Shown piece after piece: positions 18,342 to 27,988 of a stretch of DNA of 64,000 bases; position 1 is the first letter of the stretch; every line of letters begins with the position of its first letter. Source of the stretch: Cylindrospermum stagnale PCC 7417 (GTDB lineage: Bacteria > Cyanobacteriota > Cyanobacteriia > Cyanobacteriales > Nostocaceae); NCBI RefSeq assembly GCF_000317535.1, contig NC_019757.1, positions 6,464,501 to 6,528,500 of the forward strand, read 5' to 3'. The translations under genes and the position numbers were made by a program. The notes under the pieces were generated by a model. The model was given only the letters and a program-made list of their open reading frames with translations. It had not been told where the DNA came from and made no database searches.

Positions 18342-21300
18342 TTACAGACTCCGCAGCCGGTTTAAAATATCGTCGATTCCTTGGTCGCTGATGACACAAA
18401 TAGCCTTATCAAATTTGCTGAGGTTGTTGAGAATGCGATCGCTTAATTGTGGTGATTGTGAACCCATACCTTGATAAAAGACTAAAAACACAGGTTTGTC
18501 ACTTTCTAGCAAATCCCAATAGGTTTGCAGTTCCGTCATTGTCGTTGGTGTGCCATCTTCGGACTTGGGACAGCCAGCTTTGACGATTTCCGTATAAATT
18601 TTAGATGCTGGGTTATTGGGGTCAATAAATTGGCTAGTATCGATGCAGATGAGGCGGATGGATTGACTGAGTATGCGATCGCTGTTAACGGCAGCTTGCA
18701 GGTTTTGGGGTGTAAAAGTCTCGCCAGGCGAATCTACATTTTCTGAGTTCTCCCCAGCGTGCAGTGCTTGATAAAAATCTGGGTAGGTTAGATTTTGGGC
18801 GCAGTGCCAAATGAGAGAGTAATATTTATTGAAGAGGTCAACATTACTTTTATAAATTTTAGCTGATAAACAATTCTTCAACACAGTGACAACACTCGCC
18901 ATCTGTTCTTTTGTCAAAATATTCCCTAAGCTAGATGCCGCTTCGCGTTTGGTAGAGTTATCCACATTGGAGTCGGCGATTAACTTCACCAAGGCATCAA
19001 TAGCTGTTTGGTTGCCAGAGCCAATTTCCCCTAAGCTAGATATCGCTCGGTATTTGGTAGAGTAATGCACATTGGAGTCGGCGATGAAGTTCACCAAGGC
19101 ATCAATGGCTGTTTTGTTGCCAGAGCCAATTTTCTCTAAGCTAGATACCGCTTGGTATTTGGTATCGTCATCCACATTGGAGTCGGCAATTAACTTCACC
19201 AAGGCATCAATGGCTGTTTTGTTGCCAAGGTCAATTTCCCCTAAGCTAGATGCTGCTTGGTATTTGGTAGAGTCATCCACATTGGAGTCGGCGATGAAGT
19301 TCACCAAGGCATCAATGGCTGTTTTGTTGCCAGAGCCAATTTTCCCTAAGCTAGATGCCGCATCGCGTTTGGTATCGTCATCCACATTGGAGTCGACGAT
19401 TAACTTCACCAAGGCATCAATGGCTGTTTGGTTGCCAGAGCCAATTTCCCCTAAGCTATATGCCGCTTGGTATTTGGTAGAGTCATCCACATTGGAGTCG
19501 GCAATTAACTTCACCAAGGCATCAATAGCCGTTTTGTTGCCAGGGTCAATTTCCCCTAAGCTATATGCCGCTTGGTATTTGGTAGAGTCATCCACATTGG
19601 AGTCGGCGATTAAGTTCACCAAGGCATCAATAGCCGTTTTGTTGCCAGGGTCAATTTCCCCTAAGCTATATGCCGCTTGGTATTTGGTAGAGTCATCCAC
19701 ATTGGAGTCGGCAATTAACTTCACCAAGGCATCAATGGCTGTTTGGTTGCCAGGGTCAATTTCCCCTAAGCTATATGCCGCTTGGTATTTGGTAGAGTCA
19801 TCCACATTGGAGTCGGCGATTAAGTTCACCAAGGCATCAATAGCCGTTTTGTTGCCAGGGTCAATTTCCCCTAAGCTATATGCCGCTTGGCATTTGGTAG
19901 AGTTATCCACATTGGAGTCGGCGATGAAGTTCACCAAGGCATCAATAGCCGTTTTGTTGCCAGAGCCAATTTTCTCTAAGCTAGATGCCGCATGGCGTTT
20001 GGTAAAGTTATCCACATTGGAGTCGGCGATTAACTTCACCAAGGCATCAATAGCCGTTTTGTTGCCAGAGCCAATTTCCCCTAAGCTATATGCCGCTTCG
20101 CTTTTGGTAGAGTAATCCACATTGGAGTCGGCGATTAAGTTCACCAAGGTATCAATGGCTGTTTTGTTGCCAGGGTCAATTTTCCCTAAGCTAGATACCG
20201 CAAGGCGTTTGGTAAAGTCATCTACATTGGAGTCGGCGATTAAGTTCACCAAGGCATCAATGGCAGTTTGGTTACCAGGGTCAATTTTCCCTAAGCTAGA
20301 TGCTGCTTTGTATTTGCTAGAGTTATCCACATTGGAGTCGGCGATTAAGTTCACCAAGGCATCAATGGCTGTTGCGCGTTCTGTTTGTAGGAGTGCTGCT
20401 TTTGCTCCGTCTGCAATTGGGTCAAGAAATTTCACTTTATATTTAGCAATATCGAACTCACCAAAGCACCATTTAAGGATTTGCTTAACTATCTCGTTTG
20501 CTTTGGAATATTTAAACTCTGTAATACCCGCAGCAGCAATAAAATAAGCTCTAAATTTATAATATCCATGAAGTAAGACATGGATATTGCTCCAATCTCC
20601 ACATTGATCATCAAATTCTACCAACGCTTTAATAAACGCCTCTTTCTCTCCCAGCTTTACATCTTCTCTTCCCAACCACAGCAAAATTACTTCTTTCCAC
20701 TGCGGTTCAAAAATGCGGTAAACACCTTGCGTAGGTTTGTTGGGAATATGTTTAAAAAACTCGCGCCAATCATTAACCTTTAACGCTGCAAAATATTCCT
20801 GAAAGTTGGGATGAAAGAAAGCATAAACTTCTTCATCATTTCCCGCTAACCTGTCTACTAAATTCAACCAACCAACATCACAAGCTAATTTAAACAGCTT
20901 TTCACCCATTTGTTGCCGCGCTAAACTCCGCCTCAAGCGAAATCTAGCCGCACTGTTAATACCTGCAAAAGCCAATTTACTTAAAGCCTTGTGTAATTCA
21001 TCCTTCAAATCATCAGAGTTAATCAGTTCAGTAAGTTGTTCAGGTTTCCATTCATAGAAATAGCGAGTAAATCTCTGATAAAGTGCGGCTTTAGTTTCTG
21101 GTAATTCTCCTTGGTCATCCAGATAGAAAGTTTGACACAACAGCGCCAACCGCAAAGGATTTGTTACCAATTTACAGATTTTTTCATATTTAGTTTCTTT
21201 TAATTTCGCATTGAGTTCTTCACCGCGCTGTTGCCGTTCAGCACAGGTAAACCATTGCTGAATGAAGTCGTCAATTTGTTCTGGTTTAAACTCTTGAGTT

Positions 21301-22421
21301 TTATAGGTGTCAAAACCTGTAAGTGTATTATTAACATTAGTATCCCAAACATTTAACCGACAAGTCAGCACCACCCGCGCTTGTCTCAGCCATTCTGTGA
21401 GTTCATTATTAATTTTGCTTAATGCTTGGATAGGAGAATTTTCACCCATTTCATCCACGCCATCTAACAGCAGCCAAATCCCTCCTTTGTTAAAGCGTTC
21501 GATTAACTGATTTTCAATTTCTGGAGTAACGACAACTTTAACTAATTTCATGGCTTGAGGCAGCCATATTTTGAGTAAATAGTTTTCAATAGTCTTCCCT
21601 TGCAAGTTAGCCAGGGATATAAAGATGGGTAAATCTTCAGTTTTATCTTTAATAAAAGAGGCGATTTTAGTTAATAAAGTTGTCTTACCTGCACCTGGTT
21701 CTCCGATGATGGCAATATGCTTGTGATTTCCGGCTGGTTTTTGTCCAATCACTTGTTGAAGAAAGTCGTCATGTTCATAAGTTTTGACAATGACTTCTTT
21801 CTCTAATGCATAGGGATTTGCTTGTTCTTGTTCACCTCGGCGTTGCTGCTGTTTGCGTTCCACCAGTCCTAAAGGAACATAAACATTGACTTCAGATCCT
21901 TTCTCTGTGGCTTTGTGTCTGAGTTTTGCATCTTCTTGCTGCTTTTCCAGCCTTTTGTGGCAAATATCACGCCAGTCAAACTTTGCTTTTGCAACTTCAG
22001 CAGTCTTTGGATTATTTTGATCAATAGCTTCTAAGCCTTTCGACTTGGAACTTTTATTAAGTTCCCATAGTTTCTTAAATTCTTCGTGGTTCTTTTGTTT
22101 GTCAAAACTCCAAAGCTTCAGCGCAAACTTCCCTATCTCCGAACCTTGATTTTGGTTTAAACGCCTGTCATCCCAAATATTTAATTCATGTTTACCTAGC
22201 AGATGAATTACTGTGGTAATTTCGTGCGGTTTTAACTTGGTGTATGTTTTGAGATATCTCCGCTCTGTATCTACCACCAACTCAGGCCTGTCAGTATTTT
22301 TTTTCTCCCAGTGGATTTTAATATCTGGGAAATTCTCAGGCTGCGGCTCAAGAGTTAGTAATGCTTCTATAAAGCACCAGACACGGTTTCTAATATCAGT
22401 CCCTCTTGTTACCTTCGCCAT
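18342..22421 (-). CDS. NACHT-domain STAND NTPase with HEAT-like repeats
   Basis: This 1359-residue protein is a bacterial NLR-like STAND receptor. Residues 1-125 look like the winged-helix N-terminal domain of Nostoc NACHT proteins (QGSEIGKFALKLW). YVPLGLVERK at 181-190 precedes the NACHT module. Walker A is GEPGAGKTT (240-248) and Walker B LLLDGVDE (317-324). The NACHT helical region runs to about 680. Fourteen 35-residue repeats of the TAIDALVNLIADSNV type follow, then a C-terminal alpha/beta domain (IRLICIDTSQF; KPVFLVFYQGM; AICVISDQGIDDIL). Such proteins are regarded as immune or cell-death sensors. The ATG at 22421 is the first start; no nuclease or protease effector is visible. Confidence 0.93.
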   Translation of the reverse strand: MAKVTRGTDIRNRVWCFIEALLTLEPQPENFPDIKIHWEKKNTDRPELVVDTERRYLKTYTKLKPHEITTVIHLLGKHELNIWDDRRLNQNQGSEIGKFALKLWSFDKQKNHEEFKKLWELNKSSKSKGLEAIDQNNPKTAEVAKAKFDWRDICHKRLEKQQEDAKLRHKATEKGSEVNVYVPLGLVERKQQQRRGEQEQANPYALEKEVIVKTYEHDDFLQQVIGQKPAGNHKHIAIIGEPGAGKTTLLTKIASFIKDKTEDLPIFISLANLQGKTIENYLLKIWLPQAMKLVKVVVTPEIENQLIERFNKGGIWLLLDGVDEMGENSPIQALSKINNELTEWLRQARVVLTCRLNVWDTNVNNTLTGFDTYKTQEFKPEQIDDFIQQWFTCAERQQRGEELNAKLKETKYEKICKLVTNPLRLALLCQTFYLDDQGELPETKAALYQRFTRYFYEWKPEQLTELINSDDLKDELHKALSKLAFAGINSAARFRLRRSLARQQMGEKLFKLACDVGWLNLVDRLAGNDEEVYAFFHPNFQEYFAALKVNDWREFFKHIPNKPTQGVYRIFEPQWKEVILLWLGREDVKLGEKEAFIKALVEFDDQCGDWSNIHVLLHGYYKFRAYFIAAAGITEFKYSKANEIVKQILKWCFGEFDIAKYKVKFLDPIADGAKAALLQTERATAIDALVNLIADSNVDNSSKYKAASSLGKIDPGNQTAIDALVNLIADSNVDDFTKRLAVSSLGKIDPGNKTAIDTLVNLIADSNVDYSTKSEAAYSLGEIGSGNKTAIDALVKLIADSNVDNFTKRHAASSLEKIGSGNKTAIDALVNFIADSNVDNSTKCQAAYSLGEIDPGNKTAIDALVNLIADSNVDDSTKYQAAYSLGEIDPGNQTAIDALVKLIADSNVDDSTKYQAAYSLGEIDPGNKTAIDALVNLIADSNVDDSTKYQAAYSLGEIDPGNKTAIDALVKLIADSNVDDSTKYQAAYSLGEIGSGNQTAIDALVKLIVDSNVDDDTKRDAASSLGKIGSGNKTAIDALVNFIADSNVDDSTKYQAASSLGEIDLGNKTAIDALVKLIADSNVDDDTKYQAVSSLEKIGSGNKTAIDALVNFIADSNVHYSTKYRAISSLGEIGSGNQTAIDALVKLIADSNVDNSTKREAASSLGNILTKEQMASVVTVLKNCLSAKIYKSNVDLFNKYYSLIWHCAQNLTYPDFYQALHAGENSENVDSPGETFTPQNLQAAVNSDRILSQSIRLICIDTSQFIDPNNPASKIYTEIVKAGCPKSEDGTPTTMTELQTYWDLLESDKPVFLVFYQGMGSQSPQLSDRILNNLSKFDKAICVISDQGIDDILNRLRSL
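18906..20375 (-). repeat. Fourteen tandem 105 bp repeats within the NACHT gene
   Basis: The repeat unit encodes TAIDALVNLIADSNVDDSTK followed by YQAAYSLGEIDPGN. Units 6, 7, 8 and 9 are almost identical at both protein and DNA level, and the boundary positions repeat exactly every 105 bp. Variable positions are mainly the residues after SNVD, the pair after TK, and the DPGN/GSGN end. The high identity implies recent amplification or gene conversion. Confidence 0.95.
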
Positions 22422-22446
22422 TAGACCAGCATCGAGAATTTATAAA

Positions 22447-22490
22447 TAAGTTTGGGGCTACCCCGACTTTGAGATACCACCCCAAACTTA
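22447..22490. promoter_or_regulatory. Perfect 11 bp inverted repeat between divergent genes
   Basis: TAAGTTTGGGG (22447-22457) and CCCCAAACTTA (22480-22490) are separated by 22 bp. The pair lies 26 bp upstream of the NACHT start codon and 103 bp upstream of the divergent small ORF. It could be an operator for one or both, or a hairpin in the NACHT leader. No T-run follows on either strand. Confidence 0.5.
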
Positions 22491-22592
22491 TATATTCATG
22501 ATTATAAGAGTTTTGCCCCTGTAGCTGGAATTTGCTTTGTCTCACCACCCCAAAGAGAAGCTATATCCAACAATTCCTTGAGGTGGAAAGAA

Positions 22593-22859
22593 ATGAAACT
22601 CAACCAAAAACTTCGCCAAAGAATCATTACAGGCTTGTTAGTTGTAAAGGTAACACTTACGGGTATCGAAGCTACAGACCGCATTCAACAAGGTGACTCG
22701 GTGACAGAAACGCTGATTTGGCTAATTAATCAGTGCATCCCGGTACTGCAACACATTAGCCACCGAGAGGAGGAAGGGAAAGAAGGCGATGGGTTACGTC
22801 CCGGTGGAAGCGATGGGCTACGCCCCGCCAAAGGCGATCGCAATTCTACCAAAGAATAA
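22593..22859 (+). CDS. Small hypothetical protein with repeat-derived tail
   Basis: From the ATG at 22593, preceded by TGAGGTGGAAAG, the frame encodes 88 residues. Residues 1-60 (MKLNQKLRQRIITGLLVVKV, TLTGIEATDRIQQGDSVTET, LIWLINQCIPVLQHI) have good helical character but no family I know. The last 25 or so codons, GDGLRPGGSDGLRPAKGDRN, are translated from an iterated GGCGATGGGCTACGCCCCG repeat ending in a HIP1 site, so the original C-terminus was probably replaced. It is divergent from the NACHT gene and shares its upstream region. Confidence 0.45.
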   Translation: MKLNQKLRQRIITGLLVVKVTLTGIEATDRIQQGDSVTETLIWLINQCIPVLQHISHREEEGKEGDGLRPGGSDGLRPAKGDRNSTKE

Positions 22860-22965
22860 ACTCATAGGATTTACTTCCTTTGGAAATTCATCCTAATTTT
22901 GGGCTTTTTTAATGGTGTTTTGATGCGTCAGGGGACGCATCCTACCTGTAGTTTTGATGCCCAGC

Positions 22966-23016
22966 TTGTAGTAAGGGCTTCAGCCCTTATTTTGAGGACT
23001 AAAGTCCTCACTACAA
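22966..23016. repeat. Compound dispersed hairpin repeat
   Basis: Outer arms TTGTAGT/ACTACAA enclose two nested palindromes, AAGGGCT-TC-AGCCCTT (22973-22988) and AGGACT-AA-AGTCCT (22995-23008). A related GGACGCATCC motif lies just upstream near 22935. The 271 bp between the small ORF and the M48 gene hold only these repeats and AT-rich sequence. Confidence 0.7.
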
Positions 23017-23130
23017 ACTAAGTCCTAATATTGTCTAGTTGAGTATTCCCCAAAAAAATGGAGGTAGTTGCAAACTACCCCCTAACAAATCACATTTGGA
23101 AAAATTAGAAATTGCTTTGACAGCAGACTA

Positions 23131-25125
23131 TCAGCCGCTCAAATATATCGTCAAAACCACTCCTAAAATAATCGAACCACCACCAAGGATGAATGACCAG
23201 AAGCGATGATAACTGTTGACAGTGGTGCCGTTTTCACTTTCAAGTTGAATTAAATCCATCCAAGGTGCAACCCCACGACGGAACCAACCCATAGCCCCGA
23301 CTTGTTGACCAATTAAACTCTGCACTCGCTTCATGCCAAACAGAAAGTTGCCGAGGGGGCCAAACCGTGAGGCGTAATGTAAATAAAGCATTCCGCTGGG
23401 GTCTTGAATTTTTAAGTCGGAACCAAACTTATAACCGGAGTCACCACGACCAATAAGTTGTCCTTCCAGTTTTGCAGGTTGTCCGCGCAAGGGACTGGCA
23501 TAAGGGTCTGACATCAAGGTGAGAATGTCAGTTGCTGGTGCTTGCATATAGTTGGGAAACATCACAAAGGCTTTGATAAGAATTCCTATTCCTAAGCCGA
23601 TGAATGGCGCACCAAAGATTAAGCCGGAAGCGGGGGAAGCTGACCAGAGTATCGCACCCAAAACCAAGCCAGCGAAGAAACCGATGGTTTCAGCACCATA
23701 CAGCACTACATCTAACAAGAAGTTGCCGTAAAGCTTACTCTTATTCAGGGTTTTGCCTTCGCCGATAACTCGTCCCATATCGAATTCAGTCGCTAAACCG
23801 AGTTGTTCGGAGTATGTGCTGAGGGCACGGACTCGTTTACCAGTCAGGGGATGGGTGGAATTTAACTCCATCCACCAACCCCAAGGGTTAAACATATCCC
23901 ACAAAAAGACGCGACCAATTTTTTGTGGGTCGGAGGCAATGCGGTAAGCTGTACCGGTGGAAGCTGCTGCTTTTGCATCATAGATGCCCAAGGCGCGAGT
24001 GCCTTCTATCAACCGGCTGGGTTCTTGTGCCCGGGAACCTTCTTCTAAAATTCCGTAGGCAATTTTTACTAAAGCGCGGGATAGTGCATTGGGGTTGCCG
24101 GTGCTTTCGGCGGCGAAGTGGTCGGCAAAGTATTCTCTGGTGCGGGAGAGGTACAGCAACAGGTAAGTACCAATGGTATAAAACACATAAGCAACTAAAC
24201 TAGCAGCTTGCAAAGCATCTTTAATTTTGTTATCGCCACCGCCACGACCAAGTCTGCTGGCTGTGCTGTAAATCAGGTAGCATATTTGCACTAAGGTAGA
24301 AGCTGCTGTCATTACTGCAAAGTCCCAATGGACGATGTGCCCTAGTTCGTGGGCGTAGACGGTAGCAATTTCATCATCGTCTAAATAAGTGAAAAGTCCT
24401 TGGCTGACGACTAATCGAGCGCTGTTAGGCAAGGAACCATAAGTAAAAGCCGTGGGGTTTTGGTCGTTGATGATGCCCAGGCGGGGAATTTTCAGGTTTT
24501 TCTGTTGACAGATGTTGCGAAGAGTTTTTGCTGTCTCTGGACTGAGGGCTTCAACTTCTGCCAAGTCTACCCAACGGGTTTGGTAAAGCCAACCTTGGCT
24601 TAAGTCCATGATGAAGGGAGAGAGGAAAAAGGAAGCTAAACTGAAAATTAGGGTAATGGCGATCGCGATCGCTAATCCGGTGAGTGGATCGTTGCTACCG
24701 ATAATAAATACTAAACTCAAACCTAAAGCCAACACCATCCCCAATAGCAAGGCAATGGTGACACCAGAGGCTAAGGCTAAACTTCCACCTACACCCCCCA
24801 TTGCTAACGCCACACCAGTTGTAGCTGCACGTCCAGCTTTTTGGAAGCTGCTAGACTGGGTGGGGGTTTGTTGCGGTAAGGATTCGCGGGACTGTTCTGC
24901 CCAACTGCGAATCTGTGGGTTTTCGCTGTTGATTAACTTTTGCCACAGGCTTGTCGCTTTTTCGATGTCACCTGTGCCCTGATAAGCTTTCATCAGCCAC
25001 ATCTGCGCTGTCAGATAATCTGGAGAATTATGATCAACACAATTCCTGAGGAATTGCTCCAGTAATTGCACTGCTTCTTGATAGCGCCCTTGTTGAAATG
25101 CATCTAACCCAGATTGCAATGACAT
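23131..25125 (-). CDS. M48-family membrane zinc metalloprotease with TPR-like N-terminus
   Basis: The 664-residue protein has an N-terminal helical repeat region (about 1-80, QSGLDAFQQGRYQEAVQLLEQF and TGDIEKATSLWQKLI). Glycine-rich membrane segments lie around 103-170. The M48 (HtpX/Ste24-like) peptidase domain carries HELGH at 259-263 and the third zinc ligand in REYFADHFAAES. More membrane helices (VVLYGAETIGFFAGLVLGAI) and a C-terminal beta-rich domain follow. It probably degrades or processes membrane proteins. The active site faces the cytosol in HtpX. The divergent proA gene starts 405 bp away. Confidence 0.9.
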   Translation of the reverse strand: MSLQSGLDAFQQGRYQEAVQLLEQFLRNCVDHNSPDYLTAQMWLMKAYQGTGDIEKATSLWQKLINSENPQIRSWAEQSRESLPQQTPTQSSSFQKAGRAATTGVALAMGGVGGSLALASGVTIALLLGMVLALGLSLVFIIGSNDPLTGLAIAIAITLIFSLASFFLSPFIMDLSQGWLYQTRWVDLAEVEALSPETAKTLRNICQQKNLKIPRLGIINDQNPTAFTYGSLPNSARLVVSQGLFTYLDDDEIATVYAHELGHIVHWDFAVMTAASTLVQICYLIYSTASRLGRGGGDNKIKDALQAASLVAYVFYTIGTYLLLYLSRTREYFADHFAAESTGNPNALSRALVKIAYGILEEGSRAQEPSRLIEGTRALGIYDAKAAASTGTAYRIASDPQKIGRVFLWDMFNPWGWWMELNSTHPLTGKRVRALSTYSEQLGLATEFDMGRVIGEGKTLNKSKLYGNFLLDVVLYGAETIGFFAGLVLGAILWSASPASGLIFGAPFIGLGIGILIKAFVMFPNYMQAPATDILTLMSDPYASPLRGQPAKLEGQLIGRGDSGYKFGSDLKIQDPSGMLYLHYASRFGPLGNFLFGMKRVQSLIGQQVGAMGWFRRGVAPWMDLIQLESENGTTVNSYHRFWSFILGGGSIILGVVLTIYLSG

Positions 25126-25530
25126 ATAATCTCCCTAGCGTAAGGAGTGATATTTGATCTATCAATACTCAATAGATCCAATATTCGTCATCACTTTTTC
25201 GTAAAAGTTTAATAAATTAGTGTATCAATTATATTTTTTCAAAAAAAACTAGAGAAACATGGTTAACTTTGTCTCTCTAGTCTATCGGACGCTTAAATAG
25301 CTTTGATATTTTGACCGTAGGGTTACCGAGTCACTAAATTAAGGTTCACCTTGGATGCATAACTACACAATAAGTATTTTGTTCCTTGCCAGACTTCACC
25401 CGATGAGAGGAGTTTTTTATTACCCAGTTGGTTCACCCAATAGCAGGATGTCAAGTGACGTGACTAAGGACTAAGTGTTGATAGGATAGACAGTAAAGAT
25501 ATTTGCCATACTTTAAAAGTATTTTGTACT
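25126..25530. other. Divergent intergenic region, 405 bp
   Basis: The region between the M48 protease (minus) and proA (plus) has no ORF with protein character. It is AT-rich with a T-rich stretch at about 25220-25250, and must contain the promoters of both genes. I see no clear operator. Confidence 0.5.
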
Positions 25531-26838
25531 ATGACTATTGTGCAAGTTGCTTCTCCCCTAACTGCGATCGCGATCAGAACCCGCCAAGCTGCCAGTAAGC
25601 TGGCATTGCTGGGGACTGAAGCCAAAAATCAAGCAATTGAAGCGATCGCTCAAGCTTTAGAATCAGCAAGAGCGGAAATATTGGCAGCAAACGCGGCTGA
25701 TTGTCAAGCGGCTGCGGCTGAAGGCATTGCCAAACCGCTTTATAAACGCTTGCAGTTAGATGAAAATAAGTTAAGAGATGCGATCGCCGGTGTGCGAGAT
25801 GTCGGCAAGTTAGCTGATCCTGTGGGTAAGGTGCAGATTCACCGCGAACTCGATACTAACTTAACTCTCAAGCGGATTACTTGTCCTTTAGGCGTTTTGG
25901 GGATTATTTTTGAAGCACGTCCAGAAGCCGCAATCCAAATTGTCTCGCTGGCGATCAAGTCGGGTAATGGCGTTATCCTCAAAGGTGGCAAAGAAGCTGT
26001 CCGTTCTTGTGAAGCGATCGTCACAGCGATTAAACAAGGATTATCTCACACCGCTGTTAACCCTGATGCCGTGCAGTTGCTGACAACGAGAGAAGAAATT
26101 CAAGAACTTTTGCAATTAGATAAATATGTAGATTTAATTATTCCTAGAGGTTCTAATTCCTTTGTGCGGTTTGTGCAAGAAAATACCCGAATTCCGGTAT
26201 TAGGTCACGCTGATGGGATTTGTCATCTATATATAGATCAAGCTGCTGATATTGCCAAGGCCATTACTATCACCGTCGATGCGAAAACTCACTATCCTGC
26301 TGCTTGTAATGCTATTGAAACCTTGCTAGTTCACAGCAATATCGCCGCCGAGTTTCTCCCCCAAGTTGCCGAAGCCTTGCAAAACAACCATGTAGAATTA
26401 AGAGGTGATCAACGCACCCTAGAGATTTTACCTCATCTCGCCCCAGCTATAGAAGCAGACTGGGAAACAGAATACAGCGATTTGATTTTAGCGATTAAAA
26501 TTGTGGATTCCTTAGAAGATGCGATCGCGCATATTGATGAATATGGTTCTCGTCACACAGAAGCGATCGTCACTGAAGATTTAACAACCGCTGAATCATT
26601 CCTCGGACTGGTGAATGCAGCAGGCGTTTACCACAACTGTTCTACCCGCTTTGCTGATGGTTTCCGCTACGGTTTTGGTGCAGAAGTCGGAATTAGTACC
26701 CAACAAATGCCACCTCGTGGCCCTGTTGGTTTAGAAGGATTAATCACATATAAATATCAAATGACAGGTAATGGACATATTGCCGCTACTTACACAGGGG
26801 CAAATGCTAAAGCCTTCACTCATCAAGATTTGGGCTGA
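25531..26838 (+). CDS. proA: Gamma-glutamyl phosphate reductase
   Basis: ProA reduces gamma-glutamyl phosphate to glutamate semialdehyde, the second step of proline synthesis. The 435-residue protein is full length. It shows [48 protein letters not shown] and the catalytic cysteine in [15 protein letters not shown], ending with [20 protein letters not shown]. Several HIP1 octamers lie inside the gene. The ATG at 25531 gives the expected N-terminus. It appears to be monocistronic; proB is not nearby. Confidence 0.96.
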   Translation: MTIVQVASPLTAIAIRTRQAASKLALLGTEAKNQAIEAIAQALESARAEILAANAADCQAAAAEGIAKPLYKRLQLDENKLRDAIAGVRDVGKLADPVGKVQIHRELDTNLTLKRITCPLGVLGIIFEARPEAAIQIVSLAIKSGNGVILKGGKEAVRSCEAIVTAIKQGLSHTAVNPDAVQLLTTREEIQELLQLDKYVDLIIPRGSNSFVRFVQENTRIPVLGHADGICHLYIDQAADIAKAITITVDAKTHYPAACNAIETLLVHSNIAAEFLPQVAEALQNNHVELRGDQRTLEILPHLAPAIEADWETEYSDLILAIKIVDSLEDAIAHIDEYGSRHTEAIVTEDLTTAESFLGLVNAAGVYHNCSTRFADGFRYGFGAEVGISTQQMPPRGPVGLEGLITYKYQMTGNGHIAATYTGANAKAFTHQDLG

Positions 26839-26923
26839 AAAATTCGTACAGAATACGTGCTTGAAAGGCTGTAATTCCACCTGAAAATATGGTGTATTTT
26901 GCCTATTGAGATGAGGATGTACC

Positions 26924-27832
26924 ATGACTACTGATACAACAAGTTGGTTTCAAGCGGTTTGGCAGCTAAGAGGTTCTATACTTCCTGCTATTTTTCCACG
27001 CGTTTTGTTATGTAGTGCATTGGGATTTATCATATCTCTTATCAACTACTATGGTTATTCTCTACCAGAGCAAATTTTCGGCAGTGTAATTACTAATGTA
27101 GCCTACAATCTTGTCTTAGGTTTATTAGTAGTATTTCGGACAAATACCGCTTATGATAGATATTGGGAAGGTCGAAAAATTTGGGGTGGGATAATTATTA
27201 ACAGCCTGAATTTAGGGCGAAAGATTTGGCTAGCAGTCGCCGAAACTGAACCTCAAGATAAAGATAATAAAATAGCAGCATTAAAGCTATTAGGTGCTTT
27301 TGCCATTGCCACAAAATTACAATTACGTCGGTTGCCGATAAATACCGAATTAGAAACGTTGCTTACCCAATCCCAATATTCACAACTTAAAGAAGTAAAA
27401 AATCCCCCCTTAAAGATTGCTTTATGGATTGGCGATTATCTCCAAAAACAGCAGATTGATCAGCGCTTAAGTATGGATGAATTGCTAGCAATGAATACTT
27501 CACTAGACGGCATGGTAGAAGCTTTCATCGGTTGTGAACGAATTTTAACAACACCAATACCCCTAGCTTATGCCATTTATCTCAAACGACTTTTATTGAT
27601 ATACTGCTTTGCATTGCCGTTAAAACTTGTCCATGATTTGCATTTATGGACAGGAGTAATTGTAGCTTTAATTAGTTTTATTTTACTAGGTATTGAAGAA
27701 ATCGGAAATCAGATAGAAGACCCCTTTGGTAACGATCCAAATGATTTACCTTTAGATGAAATTTGTACTAATTTAGTCAATAATTTAGCTGATTTTGCTA
27801 GTGAACATGAATCATCAATGAATGTGAATTAA
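26924..27832 (+). CDS. Bestrophin-family (UPF0187) membrane protein
   Basis: The 302-residue protein matches bacterial bestrophins, pentameric ion channels. It has RGSILPAIFPRVLL near the N-terminus, the signature FRTNTAYDRYWEGRKIWGGI around residues 73-92, and IEDPFGNDPNDLPLDEICTN near the C-terminus. About four membrane helices are visible. Some cyanobacterial members are reported to conduct bicarbonate or chloride at the thylakoid membrane, but which applies here is unknown. It starts 85 bp after proA, so read-through is possible. Confidence 0.92.
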   Translation: MTTDTTSWFQAVWQLRGSILPAIFPRVLLCSALGFIISLINYYGYSLPEQIFGSVITNVAYNLVLGLLVVFRTNTAYDRYWEGRKIWGGIIINSLNLGRKIWLAVAETEPQDKDNKIAALKLLGAFAIATKLQLRRLPINTELETLLTQSQYSQLKEVKNPPLKIALWIGDYLQKQQIDQRLSMDELLAMNTSLDGMVEAFIGCERILTTPIPLAYAIYLKRLLLIYCFALPLKLVHDLHLWTGVIVALISFILLGIEEIGNQIEDPFGNDPNDLPLDEICTNLVNNLADFASEHESSMNVN

Positions 27833-27867
27833 ATTAAATAAATACAAACAAAAATTTAATCTCGTAG

Positions 27868-27886
27868 GGTGCGTTCCTAACGCACC
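27868..27886. repeat. Hairpin repeat GGTGCGTT/AACGCACC
   Basis: An 8 bp perfect stem with a 3-base loop, of the GTAGGGTGCGTT type dispersed in cyanobacterial genomes, lies between the convergent bestrophin and menF genes. It could terminate either transcript, but no T-run is present. Confidence 0.65.
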
Positions 27887-27988
27887 AACAACCGGATTGG
27901 AAGATGTCTAATGTCGGGTCGCTTCGCTCCAATTCAAAATTAAAAACTTGTACTGAGCTTGTCGAAGTATTCAAAAAAGGTCAATTAA

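Noticed and set aside
19072-20547. Long plus-strand ORFs (347 and 141 codons) across the NACHT repeats
   Set aside because: They are the antisense of the 105 bp repeats; because the period is a multiple of 3 the opposite frame stays open. The composition is low-complexity and the sense frame is clearly coding.
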